In this document: positions 58,345 to 64,000 of the stretch, piece after piece
Numbering within the stretch: the stretch's first letter is position 1
How the letters are laid out: every line of letters begins with the position of its first letter
Assembly: GCF_000737325.1 (NCBI RefSeq)
Contig: NZ_CP011125.1
Span: 1,488,001 to 1,552,000 of the forward strand
From: Sandaracinus amylolyticus
GTDB lineage: Bacteria > Myxococcota_A > Polyangia > Polyangiales > Sandaracinaceae
Length of the DNA stretch: 64,000 nt
Reading direction: 5' to 3'
The notes under the pieces: model-generated
What the model saw: the letters and a program-made list of their open reading frames with translations, nothing else
Database searches by the model: none
Told to the model about the DNA's origin: nothing
Translations under genes and position numbers: made by a program

Positions 58345-59274
58345 ATGAACGTGCGGATGGAAGACATGCGGCTCTTCGCGAAGGTCGCCGAAGCACGCAG
58401 CTTCACCGGCGCGGCGCGCGCGCTCGGCGTGCCCAAGCAGACGCTCAGCCGGCGCGTCGCCGAGCTCGAGGACGTGCTCGGCACGCAGCTCCTGGTGCGC
58501 ACCACGCGCAGGCTGCACCTCACCGACGCGGGCGCTGCGTACGCGGCGCGCTGCAGCGAGATCGCGCGGCTCGCCGAGGAAGCGAACGCGGCGGTGCGCG
58601 AGACCTGCGAGACCCCGCGCGGCCTGCTGCGCATCACCGCGGATCCGCACTTCGGCGAGACGTTCGTCGGGCCCTTGGTGATCGAGCACGTGCGCGCGTG
58701 GCCCGAGGTGCGCGTCGACGTCGTGCTCACGCGACGTCGCGTCGAGCTGATCGAAGAGGGGTTCGACGTCGCCTTCCGCGTCGGCCACGTCCCGGACGGG
58801 AGCACTGCGCTCTCCGCGACGCGCCTCGGCGCTGCGCGCGTTCGCTACTGCGCGAGCCCGGCGTACCTCGCGCGTCGCGGCGTGCCGAAGACGCCGGAGC
58901 AGCTGGCGCAGCACGAGTGCGTGGTGCTCACGTCGGAGGGCCCGGTCGTGCGCTGGCCGTTCCGAGGCGCGAAGGGACCCACGACGATCACGGTGGACGG
59001 TCGCCTGCGCACCAACGGCTTCGAGATGTCGCGCGCGGCGGCGCTCGCGGGCCTCGGCATCGCGATCGTGCCCGAATACGCGTGCGCCGAGGATCTGCGC
59101 GCGGGAAAGCTGCGCAGCGTGCTCGACGAGTTCGCGATCGACGCGGGCGGCGTGTGGATCGTGTTCGCGTCGGCGCGGTATCTCAGCGCGCGCGTGCGCT
59201 CGTTCGTCGACCTCGCGGTCGAGCGGCTCGGCGGCGGCGCGGCGTGGTCGGTGCGGACGAAGCGCGCGCGATGA
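58345..59274 (+). CDS. LysR-family transcriptional regulator
   Basis: A 309-residue protein (ATG 58345 or ATG 58357, the second being nearer the usual start MEDMRLFAKV). The winged helix-turn-helix is RLFAKVAEARSFTGAARALGVPKQTLSRRVAELEDVLG. The effector domain has GLLRITADPHFGETFVGPLV, EGFDVAFRVGHVPDGS and GLGIAIVPEYACAEDLRAGKL, close to the DhcR/AaeR/CrgA-like group. It is divergent from the SRPBCC gene. LysR proteins usually activate the divergent gene and repress their own. Confidence 0.92.
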   Translation: MNVRMEDMRLFAKVAEARSFTGAARALGVPKQTLSRRVAELEDVLGTQLLVRTTRRLHLTDAGAAYAARCSEIARLAEEANAAVRETCETPRGLLRITADPHFGETFVGPLVIEHVRAWPEVRVDVVLTRRRVELIEEGFDVAFRVGHVPDGSTALSATRLGAARVRYCASPAYLARRGVPKTPEQLAQHECVVLTSEGPVVRWPFRGAKGPTTITVDGRLRTNGFEMSRAAALAGLGIAIVPEYACAEDLRAGKLRSVLDEFAIDAGGVWIVFASARYLSARVRSFVDLAVERLGGGAAWSVRTKRAR

Positions 59275-59297
59275 GCGCACCGAGGTCCGATCGGACG

Positions 59298-59327
59298 GGC
59301 GCGTCGCGGTGCTGCTCGCGACGCGCC
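59298..59327. terminator. Terminator-like hairpin between convergent LysR and helicase genes
   Basis: A perfect 11-bp stem (GGCGCGTCGCG with CGCGACGCGCC) and an 8-nt loop, placed midway between the two stops. No T-run, so factor-dependent or weak termination is possible. Confidence 0.5.
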
Positions 59328-59340
59328 TCGTGATCGTCGG

Positions 59341-61002
59341 CTAGCGCGAGAGCTGGCGCTGGCCGTCGTCGGGACGGATCTGCACGCGCGGATCGCGCGG
59401 ATCGGGGCGGCGCACCGCCTCGGCGAAGCGCTCCGCGACCTCGCCGGCGACCTGCACCTCGGACGAGAACGGACCGACGCGGATGCCGCCGACCTCGTCG
59501 CTCGCGATGCGACCACGACGGCACACCATCGCGAGCACGCGGCGCGGATCGGCGCCGTGGCGCGCGCCCCACGTCACGTGGAAGCGCGCCCAGTTGCGGT
59601 CGAGATCACGCTGAGGACGCGGCTCGCGGCGCGGGCGATCACCGCCCATGCGATCACGGTTGCCCGCGGTCGGCGGCGCGATCGGGCGCACGTCGCGCGG
59701 CGCGGGGCCGCGCAGGATCGCGCTCTCCGCGACGAGGCGCGCGATCGCGCGCTCGACGTCGCCCTCCGCGACGAGACGGCGCGCCAGCTCGGTCGCGCGG
59801 GGATCGATCGCGATGTCGTCGTCCGCCGCGGTGAGCTGCGCGACGAGGCGCTCGTCCTGCTGCGCGCGGATCGCGATCGCGGTCGGGAGCGGCTCGAACC
59901 GCGCGCGCACCGACGCGCGGTGCAGCACCGAGCGGGCGCGCGGCAGCTCGCGCGGCGTCACGAGCAGCGCGCTCGTGCCCTTGCGGCCGGCGCGACCGGT
60001 GCGTCCGCTGCGATGCGTGTAGTCGTCGGGATCGGTCGGCGCTTCGACGTGCACCACGAGGGTGACCTCCTGCACGTCGAGCCCGCGCGCCGCGACGTCC
60101 GTCGCCACGAGCACGCGAACGCTGCCGCGGCGGAACGCGGCGAGCGCGCGGTTGCGCTCGCGCTGATCCATCTCGCCCGAGAGCGGCGCGACCGCGAAGC
60201 CCGCCTCCGCGAGATCCTCGGCGATGCACGCGACGTCGGCGCGGGTGCGCGCGAACACGAGCGTGCGCGCGTCGGGCTGCGCGAGGAGCAGGTTGACCAC
60301 CGCGTCGAAGCGCTCGTCCTGCGAGACGAGGTGCACGACGTGATCGATGTCGGCGTTCGCCGCGCCGAGGCGCGTGCCCTCGACGCGCAGCGCGTCCTTC
60401 TGCACGCGATCGGCGAGACCACCGACCTCGTCGGCGAAGGTCGCGCTCACGAGGTGCGTGCGGCGCGTCGCCGGCGTGCGCGCGAGGATCGCCTCGAGCG
60501 CCTCGCGGAAGCCGAGGTCGAGCATGCGATCCGCCTCGTCGAGCACCACCGCGCCGAGCGAGGAGAGATCGAGCGCACCGCGCTCCGCGTGATCGAGCAG
60601 GCGGCCCGGCGTGCCCACGACGACGTCGGGGCGCGACGAGAGCGCGCGGTGCTCGTCGCGGTAGCTCGAGCCACCGGTGACCGAGACCACGCGCGCACCG
60701 ACCTGCGCGTAGAGCCAGGTGAGCTCGCGCTCGACCTGGCGCGCGAGCTCGCGCGTCGGCGCGATCACCAGCGCGCGCGGCGAGGGCGCGTCCGGGCCCG
60801 CGAGCACGAGCTCGCGCAGCACGAGACCGATCGCGACCGTCTTGCCCGAGCCCGTCTGCGAGCTGATGCGGAGGTCGCGTCCCGCGGCGCTCGGCTGGAG
60901 CACGGCGAGCTGTACGGGGGTGAGATTGGTGTAGCCCTTGCGCTCGAGCGCGGCCCGAAGGGCCGGCTCGAGAACGTCCGGGAGCCCGGCTTCGTTCGTC
61001 AT
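59341..61002 (-). CDS. DEAD-box RNA helicase with DbpA-type RNA-binding domain
   Basis: A 553-residue protein starting at MTNEAGLPD; the long upstream frame is not credible. Helicase motifs in order: Q motif TPVQLAVL, I SSQTGSGKT, Ia PTRELARQ, II VLDEADRM, III SATF, V ATDVAARGLDV, VI HRSGRTGR. The C-terminal 80 residues (FHVTWGARHGADPRRVLAMVC; IRVGPFSSEVQVAGEVAERF) match the DbpA RRM-like domain that guides helicases to rRNA. The name dbpA/deaD-like fits, but the exact ortholog is not assigned. The leader upstream has two hairpins at 61094-61142. Likely roles are ribosome assembly or RNA unwinding in cold. Confidence 0.92.
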   Translation of the reverse strand: MTNEAGLPDVLEPALRAALERKGYTNLTPVQLAVLQPSAAGRDLRISSQTGSGKTVAIGLVLRELVLAGPDAPSPRALVIAPTRELARQVERELTWLYAQVGARVVSVTGGSSYRDEHRALSSRPDVVVGTPGRLLDHAERGALDLSSLGAVVLDEADRMLDLGFREALEAILARTPATRRTHLVSATFADEVGGLADRVQKDALRVEGTRLGAANADIDHVVHLVSQDERFDAVVNLLLAQPDARTLVFARTRADVACIAEDLAEAGFAVAPLSGEMDQRERNRALAAFRRGSVRVLVATDVAARGLDVQEVTLVVHVEAPTDPDDYTHRSGRTGRAGRKGTSALLVTPRELPRARSVLHRASVRARFEPLPTAIAIRAQQDERLVAQLTAADDDIAIDPRATELARRLVAEGDVERAIARLVAESAILRGPAPRDVRPIAPPTAGNRDRMGGDRPRREPRPQRDLDRNWARFHVTWGARHGADPRRVLAMVCRRGRIASDEVGGIRVGPFSSEVQVAGEVAERFAEAVRRPDPRDPRVQIRPDDGQRQLSR

Positions 61003-61093
61003 CACACTCGTCGTTCCGCTCTCACGTGAGCGGGGCTGGGGCCCCGCGCGTGAAGCGTCGTCCAGTGACGCGAAGTGCTCGGGGTGATCGCCG

Positions 61094-61142
61094 CGCCGGA
61101 CTTTTTCCGGCGGGGAGGGGCATTTCGAAACTTCCGCCCCTC
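61094..61142 (-). promoter_or_regulatory. Two consecutive hairpins in the helicase leader
   Basis: CGCCGGA-CTTTT-TCCGGCG (61094-61112) and GAGGGGC ... GCCCCTC (61115-61121 with 61136-61142) lie about 90-140 bp upstream of the helicase start. They could form a structured 5' leader. Confidence 0.4.
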
Positions 61143-61282
61143 GTGGGAAATGGAGCGGCCGGGTGTAGCAGATCGTGTGAGGTGCGCGAGGACCAACGCG
61201 CGCGTTCTCACGATTTCTCGCGATCCGAGGCGCGTCGCCACGCCCACTGCGGATGGCACGCGATGCGCTGCATACTGTCGTC

Positions 61283-61678
61283 ATGAGCGCGACCGCACGA
61301 AGTGGGGCCAGCGATGCGATGACGACGGGCGCGATCGCGATCGTCTCGCGATGGGTCGTCGGCGTCGCGGTCGTGCTGGCGATCGGCGCGTTGGTGCTCG
61401 ACGGGCCGGCGCGCGCGCTCGGCGTCGCGGGCGGCGGGTTGCTGGCGAGCGTGACGTGGCTGGGGAGCGCGCTGTGCGCGACGCGCCTCGCCGCGGCGGA
61501 AGGCGGCGCACGGCTCGGGTGGTCGCTCGCGTTCACGATCGTGTGCTCGCTCGCGGTCGGCGGCGCGGTGCTGCTGCTCGTGCTCACCGACGGCGGCTCG
61601 GCCGCGATCGGGTTCGGCGCGCTCGTGATCGGCGTGATCGGCGGCGCGATCGAGTCGTGGGCGCGGCTCGATCGCTGA
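61283..61678 (+). CDS. Four-helix membrane protein (possibly AtpI-like)
   Basis: A 131-residue protein. Four hydrophobic segments are visible (about 22-42, 46-66, 82-102 and 108-126) with few charged residues. Length and layout resemble ATP synthase protein I (AtpI), but no ATP synthase genes are nearby and no diagnostic motif is seen. It is convergent with the nitroreductase-like gene, 7 bp from its stop. Role unknown. Confidence 0.6.
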   Translation: MSATARSGASDAMTTGAIAIVSRWVVGVAVVLAIGALVLDGPARALGVAGGGLLASVTWLGSALCATRLAAAEGGARLGWSLAFTIVCSLAVGGAVLLLVLTDGGSAAIGFGALVIGVIGGAIESWARLDR

Positions 61679-61685
61679 GCGCTGC

Positions 61686-62963
61686 TCACCGGGGATGCCA
61701 GCGCTCGTCGTGGCGGGCGTGGGTCTCGAGGTACGCGCCCTTCTCGTAGAAGTGGTCGTAGTACTCGAGGTCGAGGTGATGCGCCTGGAGCACCATCACC
61801 GAGATCATCGAGGGCACGGTGCCGGGGAAGCGGCCGAACGTGTCGAGCACGTACTGCGCTTGCAGCGCGACGCACTCGCGGAACGCCTCGCCGTAGGGCA
61901 TCGCGGCGCTGCGCACGCGGCGCGAGTCCTTCCACGGTCCCGGCGTGTCGGGATGGAACGGCCCGCCCGGTCCGAACTTGCGCGTGCACATCGCCTCGAC
62001 CGCGTCGCGCATCGTGCGGTGGTGCGGCGGGCACGAGCCCTCCATCACGCCGGGCAGCCCCGTGGGGTTCGGCGTGGGCCAGCGCGGATCGCGATCGAAG
62101 CGGAACCCGAGGCCCGGCACGTCGGGTCGACCGCTCGCGCCGAGCACGCTGAAGGGATCGATCCCGTCGTACATCCAGCCGCCGAGGCCCATCGCCTGCA
62201 GCATCAGCGCGCCCGCGTAGCAGCTCGTGCCGAGCTCGACCGAGAGCTCGGCGAGGCACCACTGCTCGAAGAACGAGATCGGCCACGTCGCGTCGGGATC
62301 GACGACGCGCGCGAAGCGCTCGATGCCGGGGATCGCGCGACCGTGCACGTCGTCGAAGATCACCTGGCGGTTCTGCGCGAGGTACGCGATGCCGAGCAGC
62401 ACGTGCTGCGAGAGGTCGCCCACGGGGATCACGAGGAGCGAGCCGGGCGCGTTCGCGACCCAGGTGTTGTGCGCCTCCACGAAGGGCGGCTCGGGCGGGA
62501 GGAACAGGCGGCGATCGCTCAGCCGTCGGATGCGCGAGCCCATCGCGCGGCGGATCGCGTCGAGGTCGAGCGCGCCGTGCTCGTCGCGCTCGGCGAACGC
62601 GGAGGAATCGCGTGCTTCGAGCACATATGTGCCGGTGTCATCGGTGAAGAACGTCTTGCTCGTGTGGAAGCCCGCAGCCGAGGGGAAGGTGCGACCGCCC
62701 GCGGCGCCCGCATAGCTCGAGAGGTGCGGCGCGTACGTCTTCGCGCGGCGGATCAGGTGGTGCCAGCCGGTGTTGGCGCCGCACGCGGCGACGACGAGCA
62801 TCGTCTCGAGCTCGGAGAGCGGCATCGGGGCGTGGCGCGAGCGGAACGCGAACACGCCGTCGGGGATCTCGGCGCCCCGGAAGAAGCGTCGGGATCGACG
62901 CCCGAGCAGCGCGTCGATCAGCCCGAAGCGCAACATGTCGTCGTATCCGGGGGGCAGCGACAT
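61686..62963 (-). CDS. Nitroreductase-fold-like protein
   Basis: A 425-residue protein starting at MSLPPGYDD. The N-terminus has GLIDALLGRRSRRFFRG, then PMPLSELETMLVVAACGANTGWHHL, the pattern of nitroreductase/SagB-type flavoproteins (RRSxRxF ... PLSxxELxxLLxAA). Residues from about 230 are less typical, including LMLQAMGLGGWMYDGIDPFSVLG, which does resemble a nitroreductase second half. A C-terminal His-rich stretch (VLQAHHLDLEYYDHFY) is unexplained. No partner genes suggest a substrate. FMN binding is predicted but cannot be confirmed by eye. Confidence 0.65.
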   Translation of the reverse strand: MSLPPGYDDMLRFGLIDALLGRRSRRFFRGAEIPDGVFAFRSRHAPMPLSELETMLVVAACGANTGWHHLIRRAKTYAPHLSSYAGAAGGRTFPSAAGFHTSKTFFTDDTGTYVLEARDSSAFAERDEHGALDLDAIRRAMGSRIRRLSDRRLFLPPEPPFVEAHNTWVANAPGSLLVIPVGDLSQHVLLGIAYLAQNRQVIFDDVHGRAIPGIERFARVVDPDATWPISFFEQWCLAELSVELGTSCYAGALMLQAMGLGGWMYDGIDPFSVLGASGRPDVPGLGFRFDRDPRWPTPNPTGLPGVMEGSCPPHHRTMRDAVEAMCTRKFGPGGPFHPDTPGPWKDSRRVRSAAMPYGEAFRECVALQAQYVLDTFGRFPGTVPSMISVMVLQAHHLDLEYYDHFYEKGAYLETHARHDERWHPR

Positions 62964-63013
62964 GGTCGTGACGACCACGTAGCCGCACGTTCGTTTGGTC
63001 GCGCGACCGCGAG

Positions 63014-64000
63014 ATGAGATCCTCCCGTTCGATGTCACGCACCGCGATCGTGCTCGGTCTGTCGTTCCTGCTGTTCGCGCCGCGCGCGCGCGCCCAAGAG
63101 GTCCTCGAGGGCGAGGTGCCGAGCGAGGGCGACTACTTCGTGATCCCCTTCGAGGTGCCCGAGGGCGTGGTCGAGATCGAGGTGCGCCACGACGACCTGT
63201 CCGACGTGAACATCTTGGACTGGGGCCTCTTCGATCCCAGCGGGTTCCGCGGCTACGGCGGTGGGAACGGCGAGCCCGCGATCGTCGGCATCGAGGCAGC
63301 CTCGCGCAGCTATCTCCCCGGGCCGATCACGCCGGGCACGTGGAACGTCTACGTCGGCAAGGCGCGCGTCGACGAGACGCCGGCGCGTTATCGCGTCGAG
63401 ATCGTGCTGCGCGACACCGCGACGCTCGCGCCGCAGCCCGAGCGCGCGCCGTACGCGCCGGTCGACGCGCTCGAGACCGGAGCGCGCTGGTACGCCGGCG
63501 ACTTCCACGTGCACTCGCGCGAGAGCGGAGATGCGTCGGGCACGCTCGACGAGATCGCGATGTATGCCGAGAGCATCGATCTCGACTTCGTGATGCTCAG
63601 TGAGCACAACACCACGTCGCAGCTCGAGCTCTATGCGTCGACGCAGGCGGCGCACCCCGCGCTGCTGCTGGTGCCGGGCATCGAGGTCACGACGTACCAG
63701 GGCCACGCGATGTCGCTCGGCGGCACGACGTGGATCGATCACCGGCTCGGCTACGAGGGGATCACGATGGCGGAGATCGCGGGCGCGGTGCGCGACGACG
63801 GCGCGCTCTTCTCGATCAACCATCCCTCGCTCAGCCTCGGCGAAGCGTGCATCGGGTGCGCGTGGAGCGCGACGCTCGACGGCGCGGCGATCGACGCGAT
63901 CGAGATCCAGACCGGCGCACTGAGCGTCACGAGCTTGTTCCTGCCGCGGACGATCATGCGATGGGAGGAGCTCGTCGCGGCGGGGCACCACGTGGTCGCG
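63014..64000 (+). CDS. PHP/CehA-McbA-type metallohydrolase, exported, partial (runs off the right edge)
   Basis: The first 329 residues are visible from ATG 63014 (or MSRTAIVLG at 63032). A signal peptide ends near RARAQE. An Ig-like or PPC-like domain follows to about residue 150 (PFEVPEGVVEIEVRHDDLS; PGPITPGTWNVYVGK). The PHP/CehA_McbA domain then begins with WYAGDFHVHSRESGDASGTL (HxH metal site), LDFVMLSEHNTTSQ, LLLVPGIEVTTYQGHAMSLG and LFSINHPSL, all metal-ligand motifs of polymerase-histidinol-phosphatase-type hydrolases. The rest of the gene lies outside the window. A periplasmic phosphoesterase-like or carbaryl-hydrolase-like function is likely. Confidence 0.85.
   Translation, partial: MRSSRSMSRTAIVLGLSFLLFAPRARAQEVLEGEVPSEGDYFVIPFEVPEGVVEIEVRHDDLSDVNILDWGLFDPSGFRGYGGGNGEPAIVGIEAASRSYLPGPITPGTWNVYVGKARVDETPARYRVEIVLRDTATLAPQPERAPYAPVDALETGARWYAGDFHVHSRESGDASGTLDEIAMYAESIDLDFVMLSEHNTTSQLELYASTQAAHPALLLVPGIEVTTYQGHAMSLGGTTWIDHRLGYEGITMAEIAGAVRDDGALFSINHPSLSLGEACIGCAWSATLDGAAIDAIEIQTGALSVTSLFLPRTIMRWEELVAAGHHVVA

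Overview
The window is high-GC DNA that is almost entirely coding. It carries many cysteine-rich lipoproteins, Ser/Thr protein kinases, hybrid histidine kinases, ECF sigma factors and an FHA/sigma-54 activator. This combination points to a myxobacterium (Myxococcota, most like a Polyangiales/Sandaracinus-type genome). That placement is an inference from gene content, not from a marker gene. No rRNA, tRNA, CRISPR array or prophage was recognised.

Layout. 1-10 kb: an unrecognised partial gene, a zinc-ribbon membrane protein, a Cache-HAMP adenylate/guanylate cyclase, and a cluster of secreted Cys-rich lipoproteins (MopE-like and Dickkopf-like repeats, FG-GAP/CARDB). 10-17 kb: a CapA-like lipoprotein coupled to an ECF42-type sigma factor with its DGPF partner, then a zinc-finger/kinase/TPR protein divergent from a sigma-like gene. 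17-20 kb: secreted proteins. 19.9-27.7 kb: a compact set of enzyme genes (cytochrome P450, heme-oxygenase-like putative di-iron enzyme, STAS-like protein, DMATS-type aromatic prenyltransferase with an extra C-terminal domain, Tat-exported cytokinin-dehydrogenase-like flavoprotein, MFS transporter) that looks like a small natural-product locus without PKS or NRPS. 27.7-31.6 kb: a translationally coupled kinase / response regulator / hybrid kinase operon. 32-36 kb: a CrtISO/RetSat-like oxidoreductase, a RAYT-like protein and MenB. 36.3-40.2 kb: a cation/proton antiport module (CPA1 antiporter, separate RCK protein, convergent overlapping KefC-type antiporter). 40-48 kb: DUF3025, a methyltransferase-like protein, a broken four-helix-bundle gene, a DUF1592/DUF1552 secreted pair, and an SDR/ECF sigma operon. 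48.2-49.8 kb: an unexplained 41-bp tandem repeat, a large inverted repeat and a nitrilase-family gene. 49.8-64 kb: an FHA/sigma-54 activator, a DUF3052-like protein with a histone-H1-like tail, an ABC1/UbiB kinase divergent from a TetR gene with two matching operators, a XylR_N/V4R hybrid kinase, SRPBCC and LysR genes, a DEAD-box helicase, a nitroreductase-like protein and a truncated PHP-type hydrolase.

Genes are packed tightly. ATGA/GTGA start-stop overlaps mark at least seven operon joints, and several convergent pairs have stop codons that touch or nearly touch, three of them through the same hexamer TGATCA. The strongest candidate for an undescribed system is the prenyltransferase locus at 19.9-27.7 kb. 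The clearest regulatory circuit is the TetR/UbiB-kinase divergon at 54 kb. The oddest non-coding structures are the 41-bp repeat array at 48.24 kb and the 102-bp hairpin at 46.45 kb.
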